From Streptomyces sp. H27-H5 (GTDB lineage Bacteria > Actinomycetota > Actinomycetes > Streptomycetales > Streptomycetaceae): a stretch of 64,000 bases of DNA. A model generated the notes under the pieces. That model worked only from the letters and a program-made list of their open reading frames with translations. It ran no database searches and was not told the origin of the DNA. The stretch is taken from assembly GCF_026627505.1 (NCBI RefSeq), contig NZ_JAPNLK010000022.1:1-64000 (forward strand), given 5' to 3'. This document shows, piece by piece, positions 37,651 through 47,963 of this stretch (within the stretch, counting starts at the first letter, position 1; each line of letters starts with the position of its first letter). The translations under genes and the position numbers were made by a program.

Positions 37651-39363
37651 TCAACGCTCTCGGGTCAGATCGCCTTCGGGGTTGCCGGCCGCCGCGTCCC
37701 CGGACCGGTAGTGCAGGGTCCCGTTCGCGTTCAGGGTGAAGCGTTCGTCGGCGGAGCCGTCGGAACACACGCCGGGCGCCGGGTTGGGGCCGTCCGTCGT
37801 GTCGAGGACCAGCGAACGGTCGGTGGCGGCGCGCAGCTTCCAGTCCCCGCTGCAATCGGTGCCGAGGACGGGCAGGACCGACTTGTCCCGGGCGACGACC
37901 TGGCCGATCCGGCCGCCGCTGATGGTGATCTCGAACGCGTTGGACACGCCCAGGCGGGCCGTGGTGACCGTGCCCTTCCAGGTGCCGGCCAGGCCTTGGG
38001 GCACGGTGTCCCGGACCCCCGGGGACGGGGTCGCGCCGCCCGTGCTCGCGGTGGGCCCCGTGGCGGGCGCCGAATCGGCCGTACGCGGGGAGGAGGAGGG
38101 CGGCGGACCGGTCGCCAGGTCCCGGTTCCCGCCCGACTGCCAGGGCAGCAGGTCCAGTCCGTACAGCCCGCCCGACAGCACGGCCAGCACGGCCGCCGCG
38201 GCGAGGACCACGGTGCAGCTGAACCGCCGGCCGGCCGCGCGCACGGAGACCCGCCGCCCGTCGGCGTCGGACGCGGTGCGCGGCCCGGGCACGCCGCCGC
38301 CGTACCCCGCCCCGCCCGCGCCGGCCTCCGCGCCGTACGCCGGCCCGTACGGAGTGGTGCCGCCGCCGGGGAAGCCGTCCGGTGCCCCGACGGCCACCCG
38401 CTGCTCGCCGTAAGAAGAGGGCGAGGTGAACGGCACCGGGCCCGAGGGGTACTCCGGCAACGCCTCGTCCAGGTCCAGCAGGGCCACCGCGGCGCGGTTG
38501 GCCTCCTCGACCAGCGGGGTCGGCAACCAGCCCGACACCCCCAGGGCGCCGTCCAGCGCGGCCGCGATCACCGCCGGCGCGGGTCGAGCGGCCGGCGACT
38601 TCGCCAGGCAGGCCGCGATCAGGTCCCGCAGCGGTCCGGGCCCGATCCCGCCGAGGTCCGGCGGTTCGTGGACCACCTTGTAGAGGAGGGTCGCGGAGTT
38701 GTCCCCGCTGAAGGGGGCCCGGCCGGTCGCGGCGAAGACCAGGACCGCGCCCAGCGAGAACACGTCCGCCGCCCCGGTGACGGGGTTGCCGAGGATCTGT
38801 TCCGGCGACATGTAGCCGGGCGAGCCCACGGAGACGCCGGTGGAGGTCAGCGCGGCGGCGCCGTCCGAGGCGCGGGCGATCCCGAAGTCGATCAGGCGCG
38901 GGCCGCCCGTCGGGCCGCCCGCGAGGGTGAGCATCACGTTCGACGGCTTCACGTCCCGGTGGACGAGCCCCAGCCCGTGCACCGCCACCAACGCGCGGGC
39001 CAGCCCCTCCCCGACGGCCCGTACCGAATGCTCGGGCAGCGGCCCGTAGCCCGCCACGGCCCGGTCCAGCGACGGGCCCGCGACGTAGCCGGTGGCCACC
39101 CACGGCACCGGGGCCTCCGGGTCCGCGTCCAGGACGGGCGCGGTCCACTCGCCCCCCACCCGGCGCGCGGCGGCGACCTCGCGGCGGAAGCGGGCGCGGA
39201 ACTCCTCGTCGGAGGCGAAGTGGGGGTGGACGATCTTCACGGCGACGGTCCGGCCGCCCGCGCTGCGCCCCAGGTAGACCCGACCCATGCCGCCCGCGCC
39301 GAGGCGTCCGAGCAGCCGGTAGGCGCCGATGGTCCGCGGTTCGCCCGCTTCGAGCGGCTGCAT
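37651..39363 (-). CDS. Transmembrane Ser/Thr protein kinase (PknB type)
   Basis: This 570-residue kinase has an intact catalytic domain (about 14-275): Gly-loop LGAGGMGRVYLG, Lys43, HRDVKPSN with Asp137, and DFG at 159-161, followed by GSPGYMSPEQ. A Gly/Pro/Tyr-rich linker leads to one membrane helix (about 383-406). The outside part (about 407-570) has a Ser/Thr/Pro stalk and a beta-rich domain with two Cys, not PASTA repeats, so it senses something other than muropeptides. ATG at 39363 follows GGGAGGGGG. Confidence 0.92.
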   Translation of the reverse strand: MQPLEAGEPRTIGAYRLLGRLGAGGMGRVYLGRSAGGRTVAVKIVHPHFASDEEFRARFRREVAAARRVGGEWTAPVLDADPEAPVPWVATGYVAGPSLDRAVAGYGPLPEHSVRAVGEGLARALVAVHGLGLVHRDVKPSNVMLTLAGGPTGGPRLIDFGIARASDGAAALTSTGVSVGSPGYMSPEQILGNPVTGAADVFSLGAVLVFAATGRAPFSGDNSATLLYKVVHEPPDLGGIGPGPLRDLIAACLAKSPAARPAPAVIAAALDGALGVSGWLPTPLVEEANRAAVALLDLDEALPEYPSGPVPFTSPSSYGEQRVAVGAPDGFPGGGTTPYGPAYGAEAGAGGAGYGGGVPGPRTASDADGRRVSVRAAGRRFSCTVVLAAAAVLAVLSGGLYGLDLLPWQSGGNRDLATGPPPSSSPRTADSAPATGPTASTGGATPSPGVRDTVPQGLAGTWKGTVTTARLGVSNAFEITISGGRIGQVVARDKSVLPVLGTDCSGDWKLRAATDRSLVLDTTDGPNPAPGVCSDGSADERFTLNANGTLHYRSGDAAAGNPEGDLTRER

Positions 39364-39657
39364 CGCGTCCCCCTCCCCGAGGTTCGTGGATCGCTGACGG
39401 TCAACCAGCACCTTAGGGGTGTCCACCGCCGGCCGGGGAGCTTCCATCGTGTCCGGAGTACTACGGCACCACGGCGGGGACGGGTGGTTCGATCCCCGCC
39501 GAATGCGCCGGCGCACCGGTCTCGGCCCCTTTGTTCCGCAGGCCGTTCCGTCGGCCGTTCCGTCGGCGGACGGAAATGCGAAAGGGGAACGAATTCCCGG
39601 TAAACGGAACATTCCCCTTTCCGGGATGCGGAACTCGCGCCGGGGGCATAAGGCGCG
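39364..39657. other. Spacer with tandem and inverted repeats between the kinase gene and mqnA
   Basis: No gene is seen. CCGTTCCGTCGG occurs twice in tandem (39543-39554, 39555-39566). AAAGGGGAA (39581-39589) and TTCCCCTTT (39612-39620) form a 9-bp inverted repeat with a 22-base loop, which could end mqnA transcription or bind a regulator of the kinase gene. Confidence 0.5.
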
Positions 39658-40530
<873 letters not shown>

Positions 40531-40664
40531 CTAGCCCCGGCTCCGCGTCAGCGATCGGGCGGGTCTCAAACGTCCGGGTGACGTGATCTTTCCCTCTGGT
40601 CTCGGCCGCAGGGTGCATGCTAGGCTCGACGCAAGTTGCAGTTTGGTTTCCCTTGCAGTACGAG

Positions 40665-40703
40665 GCCTGCGGAGAATGTGACCCGCAGGCTTTTGTAGTT
40701 TTC
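40665..40703 (+). promoter_or_regulatory. Leader hairpin with T-rich tail before the cold-shock gene
   Basis: GCCTGCGG (40665-40672) pairs with CCGCAGGC (40683-40690), followed at once by TTTTGTAGTTTTC. This looks like an intrinsic terminator placed inside the leader, about 55 bp before the start codon. It may work as an attenuator or temperature-responsive structure. Promoter-like TTGCAG (40636-40641) and TACGAG (40659-40664), 17 bp apart, lie just upstream but the -10 is weak. Confidence 0.5.
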
Positions 40704-40757
40704 AGACTTCTTAGCAGGTTCTGGAGCAGGGCGACCCTTTGGCCCATAGGAGGGCTC

Positions 40758-40961
40758 ATGGCTACCGGAACCGTGAAGTGGTTCAACGCTGAAAAGGGCT
40801 TCGGCTTCATCGCCCAGGACGGCGGCGGCCCGGATGTCTTCGTCCACTACTCCGCGATCAATGCCTCTGGCTTCCGCTCCCTCGAGGAGAACCAGCAGGT
40901 CACCTTCGACGTCACGCAGGGTCCGAAGGGCCCGCAGGCGGAGAACGTCATCCCGGCCTAG
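40758..40961 (+). CDS. Cold-shock protein (CspA family)
   Basis: This 67-residue OB-fold RNA/DNA chaperone has the RNP1 motif KGFGFI and the RNP2 motif DVFVHY; the start [15 protein letters not shown] is typical of streptomycete Csps. An AGGAGGG ribosome site ends three bases before the ATG. A long leader with a hairpin precedes it, and an imperfect hairpin followed by a pyrimidine-rich stretch ends it. Such proteins are often constitutive as well as cold-induced in Streptomyces. Confidence 0.96.
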   Translation: MATGTVKWFNAEKGFGFIAQDGGGPDVFVHYSAINASGFRSLEENQQVTFDVTQGPKGPQAENVIPA

Positions 40962-41003
40962 TCGCCTGGCCGACCGGATCGCGGTTGGATTAAGCAGTAC
41001 CCA

Positions 41004-41047
41004 AGGAGCCCTGCCTCCTCCGTGCGAGCGGAGGCGGCGGGGCTCCT
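41004..41047 (+). terminator. Terminator of the cold-shock gene
   Basis: AGGAGCCC (41004-41011) pairs with GGGCTCCT (41040-41047), and inside it GCCTCC pairs with GGAGGC; a pyrimidine-rich tail with TTT follows. The stem has small internal bulges. Confidence 0.65.
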
Positions 41048-41084
41048 GCCTTTCCCCTCTCCCCTCCGGTGTGTGCGAGGGGGG

Positions 41085-41133
41085 AACGCCGCTGCCCCGG
41101 TCGCCGTTCGACGGTGACCGGGGCAGCGGCGTT
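41085..41133 (-). terminator. Terminator of the lytic transglycosylase gene
   Basis: A perfect 18-bp stem (41085-41102 with 41116-41133) has a small inner stem in the loop. It begins 18 bp past the stop at 41151 and would also stop read-through from the cold-shock gene. Confidence 0.8.
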
Positions 41134-41150
41134 GTTCGGGGGGCCCGTTG

Positions 41151-42914
41151 CTACGGCTTCGCCGTCGTCGGGGTCGTGGGCGTCGGGTTCGCAGGCGTCG
41201 TCGGCGTCGTGGGCGGCACCGTCGCAGAGGCGTCGACCTTGAGCGTCAGGACCAGTTCGACCTTCTCCGGGGTGAGCACGCGCAGCTGGTAGGTGCCCGG
41301 GGCCACGCCGTCGGTGAACAGCTCCGGCAGGGCGATCCTGCCGTCGGCGCCCGTCGGGGCCAGGTCCAGGGTGGTCAGCTTCTCGCCGTCCTTGCCCTTG
41401 AAGTACGGGCCCTTCGCGGTCTTCGGGTCCACCGGCACCCACGCGCCCGTGGCCTCGTCCTTCACGACCAGGCCCGCGACGGCCTTGGTGCCGGCGATCG
41501 GCTTGCCCTTGGCGGTGGCCAGCAGCTCCACGCCCTTGAAGCTCGTGCCCGTGACGACTTCCAGCGGCTTGTCGGCGCCGCTGTCCACGCGAACCAGCAG
41601 GTCCGCCGCGGGCTTCGCCAGGACGGTGCCCTTCAGCATCACCGTGAACTGGCTCGTCATGTCGTACGCCGTGGCCCGGAAGGAGAACGTGCCCGGCTTC
41701 GGACCGGCCGTCAGCTCGGGGACGGTCGCGATGCCCTGGGCGTCGGTGGTGACGACCACGGAGTTCTTCTTGGCGGCCCGGAAGACGGTGCCGCCCGTGG
41801 TGTCGTCCGGCTCCACGGCGAGCACGACCTGGCGGCCGGCGGCCGGCTTGCCGTCGGTGAGCAGCGCCTTGACCTTCAGGGTCGGGGTGAAGGCGCTCCC
41901 GACCTCGGCCTTCAGTTCCGCCTCGCCGATCAGCGACAGCTTCGCGAGGCGCGCGACCGGCGGCTCCGGCTTGGTGGGCGGCTTGGTCGGCGGGGTCGTC
42001 GGCTTGGTGGGCGGGGTCGTGGGCTTGGTCGGCGGCTTCTGCGGGGTGCCGCCCGTCGGCGGCCTCGTGGCCGGGGGCCGGGTGACCGGCTGCCGCGGGA
42101 TGGGCAGGGTGCCCGTCGCGGGCGGGGTCGGGTAGGTGCCGACGGGCGGGTTCGGGACCCCGGCGACGCCGCCTTCCTGGTACTGGCGCATGTACCCGAG
42201 GACGGTGTTCACGTACTCGCGGGAACTGTTGTAGCTGAGGAGCGCCGCGTCGAGCTTGGCCGGGTCCGAGAGGTCCTTGTCGCCCGCGCACAGATAGAGG
42301 CCGGTGCCCAGCGCGGCGTCGTACATGTTGTTGGGGTCGCGTTGGCCGTCGCCGTTGCCGTCGGCGCCGTACGTCTTCCAGGTCTCGGGGATGAACTGCA
42401 TCGGGCCGATCGCGCGGTCGTACTCGGTGTCCGCGTCCCACTGGCCCTTGTCGGTGTCCTTGATCTGGGCGAAGCCGTTGCCGTCCAGGCGGGGACCGCG
42501 GATCGGGCGTTCGGTGGACCCGTCGGACTTGAGCCCGTAGCCGGAGGCGTGCACGGACTCGACCCGGCCTATGCCCGCCACCAGCTGCCAGGGCAGCTTG
42601 CAGTTGGGGAGCGCGGCGGCCACGGCCACCTCGGCGCGCTTGTAGGCGTCGAGGGCCGTTCCCGGTATGCCGCTCGCGCTCTCGGGGGCGCCCGCGGTCG
42701 CGGGTGGCTGCGGGTTCGCGAGGTCTTCGGGCAGGTCCAGCCGGGCGTCGCCGCGGTCGGCGGCCTGGGGGCTGTCCGGTGTCGGTTCGGATTCGCCCGC
42801 GCCGGCGGTCGACGGGTTGGTCACGACGGCGGCGGTGGTCAGGCTGGCCGCGAGCGCGGCCGTGCACAGGACCTTGCGTGAGGTGTTGACTACATGACGG
42901 TGAAGCGGCTTCAC
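41151..42914 (-). CDS. Secreted lytic transglycosylase with Pro/Thr stalk and Ig-like domains
   Basis: This 587-residue exported wall enzyme starts with a signal peptide (about residues 1-40, ending NPSTAGAG). A transglycosylase-B-like domain (about 85-250) has the sequence LVAGIGRVESVHASGYG with the catalytic Glu, DRAIGPMQFIPETWKTYG and ALLSYNSSREYV. A Pro/Thr stalk with repeats of PPTKPTT follows (about 265-320), then beta-strand segments resembling Ig-like domains and a Thr/Pro tail. It should cut glycan strands with formation of anhydro-MurNAc. The start is GTG, inside a perfect 7-1-7 palindrome (42900-42914). Confidence 0.9.
   Translation of the reverse strand: MKPLHRHVVNTSRKVLCTAALAASLTTAAVVTNPSTAGAGESEPTPDSPQAADRGDARLDLPEDLANPQPPATAGAPESASGIPGTALDAYKRAEVAVAAALPNCKLPWQLVAGIGRVESVHASGYGLKSDGSTERPIRGPRLDGNGFAQIKDTDKGQWDADTEYDRAIGPMQFIPETWKTYGADGNGDGQRDPNNMYDAALGTGLYLCAGDKDLSDPAKLDAALLSYNSSREYVNTVLGYMRQYQEGGVAGVPNPPVGTYPTPPATGTLPIPRQPVTRPPATRPPTGGTPQKPPTKPTTPPTKPTTPPTKPPTKPEPPVARLAKLSLIGEAELKAEVGSAFTPTLKVKALLTDGKPAAGRQVVLAVEPDDTTGGTVFRAAKKNSVVVTTDAQGIATVPELTAGPKPGTFSFRATAYDMTSQFTVMLKGTVLAKPAADLLVRVDSGADKPLEVVTGTSFKGVELLATAKGKPIAGTKAVAGLVVKDEATGAWVPVDPKTAKGPYFKGKDGEKLTTLDLAPTGADGRIALPELFTDGVAPGTYQLRVLTPEKVELVLTLKVDASATVPPTTPTTPANPTPTTPTTAKP
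42900..42914. repeat. Palindrome over the transglycosylase start codon
   Basis: GTGAAGC, one base, GCTTCAC covers the first five codons of the transglycosylase gene. It could be an operator or hide the start codon in the messenger; coding chance is equally possible. Confidence 0.35.
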
Positions 42915-43157
42915 AGTGCGGCGATCCCCCCGAGGCGGCCGTCAGTACGTGCGGCTGGTCGAGCCGTGAATCTTCTGTCTATCAGGTATTCGGACGCGAC
43001 TCACCGGGGCCCGGGCAGATATGACACACCATTCGTCTCGGTTTCGTCGCTCGTTCGGTCGGGACGACCGGCAGGGTCGGCGCGGGCCCTTCGACCCTGC
43101 CCGAAACACCCCAATGACCCGGTGTGGGTGGCTTCTTCGCTCTTTGGCCTGGTTTGC

Positions 43158-43415
43158 ATGACAGTCGGCAACACGATGCACCGGCGCCCCCTGCTCCTCG
43201 GCGGCGCGCTGATCGCCGTCCTGGGCGTGGCGGTGGGGGGCGGTGTCCACGCCATGGCGACGGGGACGGACGCGCGGAAGGGGTCGGCGCAGGCCTCGGG
43301 AGCGCCCGACGGGCGGTCCGACGGCAGGGAGGTGGACATGTCCTCCGGGAAGGGCATCGCCTCGATCGACCCGAGGGCCTTCCGCGACCTGGTGGCGGCG
43401 AACACGAGGCCCTGA
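43158..43415 (+). CDS. Small exported protein of unknown function
   Basis: An 85-residue frame begins MTVGNTMHRRPLLLGGALIA, giving a short basic start and one hydrophobic segment (about 11-30), then a Gly/Ser/Asp-rich tail. It could be secreted or anchored. A second ATG (43176) is possible, and neither has a strong ribosome site. I recognise no family. It is divergent from the transglycosylase gene. Confidence 0.45.
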   Translation: MTVGNTMHRRPLLLGGALIAVLGVAVGGGVHAMATGTDARKGSAQASGAPDGRSDGREVDMSSGKGIASIDPRAFRDLVAANTRP

Positions 43416-43495
43416 CGGCGCGCCCCGTGGACGAGGAGGACGGTCCGGAGGGCACCCCCCCTCCCTCTCTTCCCATCCCCGGCCCCACGCCCTAC

Positions 43496-43512
43496 TCTGA
43501 CGCCCCGTCAGA
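43496..43512. promoter_or_regulatory. Perfect 7-3-7 palindrome before the SDR gene
   Basis: TCTGACGCCCCGTCAGA has two 7-base arms around three Cs and ends 37 bp before the SDR start codon. Position, symmetry and length suit a dimeric repressor such as a TetR-family protein. No regulator gene is adjacent. Confidence 0.5.
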
Positions 43513-43549
43513 TCTGCTGAGCCGGCATCACCGGCCTGGAGGGCGCGCC

Positions 43550-44332
43550 ATGCTGCTGCGAGGGAAGACCGTCATCGTGTCCGGGGTCGGCGCCGGGCTG
43601 GGGCACCAGGTGGCCGCCACCGTGGTGCGGGACGGCGGGAACGCCGTGCTCGGGGCGCGGACCGAGGCGAACCTGGTCAAGTCCGCCGCCGAGATCGACC
43701 CGGACGGGGCGCACACCGCGTACCTGCCGACCGACATCACCGACGAAGCCCGCTGCGAGGCCCTGGTGGCCCTCGCCGAGGAGCGGTTCGGCGGGGTGGA
43801 CGCGGTGGTGCACGTGGCCGCCTGGGACTCGCACTTCGGTGGTCTGGAGGACGCCGACTTCGGGACCTGGCAGCAGATCCTGGACGTGAACCTGTTGGGG
43901 ACCCTGCGCATGACGCGGGCCTGCCTGCCCGCGCTGAAGCGGGCCGGCGGCTCCGTCGTGATCATCGGGACGCAGTCGGCGGTGGCGAGTCCGTCGCAGG
44001 TGCAGCAGGCCGCGTACGCCGCCTCCAAGGGGGCGCTGACCTCCGCCATGTACTCGATGGCCCGGGAGCTCGGGCCGTACCGGATCCGGGTCAACACCGT
44101 GCTGCCGGGCTGGATGTGGGGGCCGCCGGTGCAGGCGTTCGTCACGTTCACCGCGCACGGCGAGGGGGTCCCCGAGGAGGAGGTGCGGGCCCGGCTCGCC
44201 GAGCGGATGGCGCTGCCCGATCTCGCGACGGACGGGGACGTCGCGGACGCCGCCGCGTTCCTGGCCTCGGACCGGGCACGGGCGATAACCGGCCAGTCTC
44301 TGCTGGTCAACGCCGGTGAGCTGATGCGATGA
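43550..44332 (+). CDS. Short-chain dehydrogenase/reductase
   Basis: This is a 260-residue classical SDR. The NAD(P) loop is SGVGAGLG near residues 11-18, the active-site Ser lies in [12 protein letters not shown], and the Tyr/Lys pair in [12 protein letters not shown]. The C-terminal [12 protein letters not shown] is typical. The substrate is not evident. The ATG at 43550 has GGAGGG about seven bases upstream. It precedes fbiC by 40 bp and may be cotranscribed, but no link in function is known. Confidence 0.9.
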   Translation: MLLRGKTVIVSGVGAGLGHQVAATVVRDGGNAVLGARTEANLVKSAAEIDPDGAHTAYLPTDITDEARCEALVALAEERFGGVDAVVHVAAWDSHFGGLEDADFGTWQQILDVNLLGTLRMTRACLPALKRAGGSVVIIGTQSAVASPSQVQQAAYAASKGALTSAMYSMARELGPYRIRVNTVLPGWMWGPPVQAFVTFTAHGEGVPEEEVRARLAERMALPDLATDGDVADAAAFLASDRARAITGQSLLVNAGELMR

Positions 44333-44372
44333 CCCCCTCCACCGCCGGATCGGTGGATCGTATGCTCGGGCC

Positions 44373-46964
44373 ATGACCACTCCGAGTGACGCTCCGACCG
44401 ACAACGCGATGCGCCGCGCGCTCCGGCGGGCCCGCGACGGCGTCGCGCTCGACGCGACCGAGGCGGCCGTGCTCCTCCAGGCGCGCGGCGAGTCCCTGAA
44501 GGACCTCGCCGCCTCCGCCGCGCGAGTGCGGGACTCCGGGCTCGACGCCGCCGGGCGGCCCGGTGTCATCACGTACTCGCGCAAGGTGTTCATCCCCCTC
44601 ACCCGGCTCTGTCGCGACAAGTGCCACTACTGCACGTTCGTCACGGTGCCCGGCAAGCTCCGCCGGGACGGCCACGGGATGTACCTCTCGCCCGACGAGG
44701 TCCTCGACATCGCGCGCAAGGGTGCCGCGATGGGCTGCAAGGAGGCCCTGTTCACCCTCGGGGACCGCCCCGAGGACCGTTGGCCCGAGGCCCGTGAGTG
44801 GCTGCACGCGCACGGCTACGACGACACGCTGGCCTACGTGCGGGCGATGGCGATCCGGGTCCTGGAGGAGACGGGTCTGCTCCCGCACCTCAATCCGGGT
44901 GTCCTGTCGTGGTCCGAGCTCCAGCGGCTGAAGCCCGTCGCGCCGTCGATGGGGATGATGCTGGAGACCACCGCGACCCGCCTGTGGTCCGAGCCCGGCG
45001 GCCCGCACCACGGTTCCCCGGACAAGGAGCCGGCGGTCCGGTTGCGGGTGCTGGAGGACGCGGGGCGTTCCAACGTCCCGTTCACGACCGGGGTGCTGAT
45101 CGGCATCGGAGAGACCTACGAGGAGCGCGCCGACGCGTTCTTCGAGTTGCGGCGGATCCAGCGCAGCTACCACGGCATCCAGGAAGTGATCGTCCAGAAC
45201 TTCCGGGCTAAGCCGGACACGGCCATGCGCGGCATGCCCGACGCGGAGTTGGAGGAGCTGGCGGCCGCGATCGCGGTGGCCCGGCACCTGCTCGGCCCGT
45301 CGGCCCGCATCCAGGCTCCGCCGAACCTGGTCGACGAGGAGTACGCGCTGCTGATCGGGGCGGGCATCGACGACTGGGGCGGGGTGTCGCCGCTGACGCC
45401 CGACCACGTGAATCCCGAGCGCCCCTGGCCGCACATCGAGGAGCTGGCCGCGCGGACGGCCGCCGCCGGCTTCGAGCTGCGCGAGCGCCTCACGATCTAT
45501 CCGGAGTTCCTGGAGCGCGGGGAGCCGTGGCTCGATCCCCGGTTGCTGCCGCACGTACGGGCGTTGGCCGACGCGGGGACGGGGCTGGCGGACGAGACGG
45601 CCGCGGTCGAGGGCCGGCCGTGGCAGGAGCCCGACGAGGGTTTCGCCGCGTACGGGCGCACCGACCTGCACACCGCGATCGACACCGAGGGGCGCACGGG
45701 CGACCGGCGCGAGGACTTCGACCACGTCTACGGGGACTGGGACGCCCTGCGGGAGGCCGCGGCGCCCGGAATGGTCCCGGAGCGGATCGACACGGACGTC
45801 CGGGCGGCCCTCGCCCGGGCGGCGGACGACCCGACGGCGCTGACCGACGAGCAGGCCCTCGCCCTGTTGCACGCGGACGGCCCGGCGTTGGACGCGCTGT
45901 GCCGGATCGCGGACGACCTGCGCAGGTCGGTGGTGGGTGACGAGGTCACGTACATCGTCACGCGGAACATCAACTTCACCAACGTCTGTTACACCGGCTG
46001 CCGCTTCTGCGCGTTCGCGCAGCGCCGTACGGACGCGGACGCGTACACGCTCTCGCTGGACCAGGTCGCGGACCGGGCGGCGCAGGCCTGGGACGTGGGC
46101 GCGGTCGAGGTCTGCATGCAGGGCGGCATCCACCCGGACCTGCCCGGCACGGCGTACTTCGACATCGCGCGGGCGGTGAAGGAGCGGGTCCCCGGCATGC
46201 ACGTGCACGCCTTCTCGCCGATGGAGGTCGTCAACGGCGCCACCCGCACCGGAATGTCGGTGCGGGACTGGCTGACGGCGGCCAAGGAGGCCGGGCTGGA
46301 CTCCATTCCGGGGACGGCGGCGGAGATCCTGGACGACGAGGTCCGCTGGGTGCTCACCAAGGGCAAGCTGCCGACGGCGGACTGGATCGACGTCGTCTCC
46401 ACGGCGCACGAGCTGGGCATCCGGTCCTCGTCGACGATGATGTACGGGCACGTGGACCAGCCTCGGCACTGGCTGGGGCACTTCCGCACGCTGGCCCGGA
46501 TCCAGCAGGACGCGGTGGCCAAGGGCGTGGAGGGGTTCACGGAGTTCGTGACGCTCCCGTTCATCCACACCAACGCGCCCGTGTACCTGGCGGGGATCGC
46601 CCGGCCCGGTCCGACGGTCCGCGACAACCGGGCGGTGACGGCGATGGCCCGGCTGCTGCTCCACCCGCACATCACCAACATCCAGACGAGCTGGGTGAAG
46701 CTGGGTGCGGAGGGTGCGGCGGAGATGCTCCGGTCCGGTGCGAACGACCTGGGCGGGACGCTGATGGAGGAGACCATCTCCCGCATGGCGGGGTCGAGTT
46801 ACGGCTCGTACAAGTCGGTGCGGGACCTGATCGCGGTCGCGGAGGCGGCCGGCCGGCCGGCGAAGGCCCGTACGACGCTGTACGGGGAGGTGCCCGAGGA
46901 GCGGCAGCGGGCGGCCGGGGCCTCGGACGGGCACCTGCCGGAGCTGCTGCCGATCGCGGAGTAG
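44373..46964 (+). CDS. fbiC: FO synthase (bifunctional CofG/CofH)
   Basis: This 863-residue protein with two radical SAM domains makes the deazaflavin FO, precursor of coenzyme F420, from tyrosine and a ribityl-uracil. The N-terminal CofG-like half has Cys80, Cys84 and Cys87 (CRDKCHYC); the C-terminal CofH-like half has Cys539, Cys543 and Cys546 (CYTGCRFC). Fusion of both halves is normal in actinobacteria. LLM-type enzymes at 49775 and 63423 are probable users of F420. Confidence 0.95.
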   Translation: MTTPSDAPTDNAMRRALRRARDGVALDATEAAVLLQARGESLKDLAASAARVRDSGLDAAGRPGVITYSRKVFIPLTRLCRDKCHYCTFVTVPGKLRRDGHGMYLSPDEVLDIARKGAAMGCKEALFTLGDRPEDRWPEAREWLHAHGYDDTLAYVRAMAIRVLEETGLLPHLNPGVLSWSELQRLKPVAPSMGMMLETTATRLWSEPGGPHHGSPDKEPAVRLRVLEDAGRSNVPFTTGVLIGIGETYEERADAFFELRRIQRSYHGIQEVIVQNFRAKPDTAMRGMPDAELEELAAAIAVARHLLGPSARIQAPPNLVDEEYALLIGAGIDDWGGVSPLTPDHVNPERPWPHIEELAARTAAAGFELRERLTIYPEFLERGEPWLDPRLLPHVRALADAGTGLADETAAVEGRPWQEPDEGFAAYGRTDLHTAIDTEGRTGDRREDFDHVYGDWDALREAAAPGMVPERIDTDVRAALARAADDPTALTDEQALALLHADGPALDALCRIADDLRRSVVGDEVTYIVTRNINFTNVCYTGCRFCAFAQRRTDADAYTLSLDQVADRAAQAWDVGAVEVCMQGGIHPDLPGTAYFDIARAVKERVPGMHVHAFSPMEVVNGATRTGMSVRDWLTAAKEAGLDSIPGTAAEILDDEVRWVLTKGKLPTADWIDVVSTAHELGIRSSSTMMYGHVDQPRHWLGHFRTLARIQQDAVAKGVEGFTEFVTLPFIHTNAPVYLAGIARPGPTVRDNRAVTAMARLLLHPHITNIQTSWVKLGAEGAAEMLRSGANDLGGTLMEETISRMAGSSYGSYKSVRDLIAVAEAAGRPAKARTTLYGEVPEERQRAAGASDGHLPELLPIAE

Positions 46965-46990
46965 GCCGGAGCGGGGACGACGACGCGGCG

Positions 46991-47020
46991 CGGGGCCCGA
47001 CCGGGATCGATCCGGCCCCG
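46991..47020. terminator. Hairpin between fbiC and the phosphatase-like gene
   Basis: CGGGGCC (46991-46997) pairs with GGCCCCG (47014-47020), with a self-complementary GGATCGATCC in the loop. It lies between two converging genes and can serve both. Confidence 0.5.
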
Positions 47021-47052
47021 TTGCGCGCGGCGCTGCCGGGCTCGGTGCGGGC

Positions 47053-47730
47053 TCAGCCGACGAGGAGGTCCTCGCGAAGCTCCCGCAGTTCGCGGCGGTC
47101 GATGCCGAGGCCCTTGTCGAGGTAGCGGTCGAAGGATCCGTACGCGGCCCGGACCTCGTCGTAGCCGGCGAAGACGTCGGCGACGACGTACTTCGCGCCG
47201 ACCGGCACGCGGTCGACGTCCTTGGTGCGCTCGTCGGTCATGCGCAGGTCGAAGACGTTGTCGGTGAGCTTGGCCAGGGCGTCGGAGCGGTAGATCTCGC
47301 CCATCTTGACCCACTGGCCGTCGGTGGTGCGGTAGCCGCCGGCGTCGCGGAAGTTGGCCGTTCCCTCCAGTCGCACGAGGCGGTCGGCGAGGCGCAGGCC
47401 CTGGCCTCGCTCCGGCTTGAAGTCGAACCACTGGCGGTCGGCGGCGGGCAGTCCCCTGACCACGGTCCGGCCTCGGGAGCCGCCCTGGGCGACGACCTTG
47501 CCGTTCGCCCTGATCTCGACGTGCCCGGTGCCGCGGGCGCTCCACCGGAGGGTGAACGCACCGTCGGCGCCGGCGGTGACGGAGGCCTCGGTGAAGGGGA
47601 TGGCGGAACGGTTCTGGTGCCGGCCGTCCCGGGGGGAGTCCCAGCCCGCGGCGGTCGCGGCGGGGGCCGCGACCAGGGAGGCGGTGAGCGTGGAGGCGAC
47701 GACGGTCGCGGCGAGGAGTGCCTTCTTCAT
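47053..47730 (-). pseudogene. Secreted tyrosine-phosphatase-like protein lacking the catalytic loop
   Basis: The 225-codon frame has a signal peptide (MKKALLAATVV, cleavage near AATAAG), an Ig-like front, and the lipid/tyrosine phosphatase start NFRDAGGYRTTDGQWVKMG with IYRSDALAKLTD. Then DLR, ERT and DRVP appear compressed, and the chain jumps to the family's C-terminal end (VRAAYGSFDRYLDKGLGIDR). The HCxxxxxR phosphate loop and about 100 surrounding residues are missing, all in frame. It may be a decayed gene or a binding-only pseudophosphatase; decay is more likely. Confidence 0.7.
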
Positions 47731-47963
47731 GTCGTCGAGGCCGTGGGCCCGCGGACAACGCCGGGTGAACGCGGTGTGGCCGAAAACAACCGGACCCGAG
47801 GCCAGTGGCAAAACGTGCCACGATTGTGTCATTCGGCGAGATCCTGTCCGGAACCATTCATATTCCGGCCGTTCTACGGCCACTTATGGGCGGCGTGACT
47901 TACTCCTTCCGGATTCGACCGAACCTGTCCACTACAGTGCGCGCCAGAGCTTGGGGGGACGAC

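Noticed and set aside
42900-42914. The palindrome at the transglycosylase start as a proven operator
   Set aside because: It lies within codons and is only 15 bp; kept as a low-confidence repeat rather than a regulatory claim.
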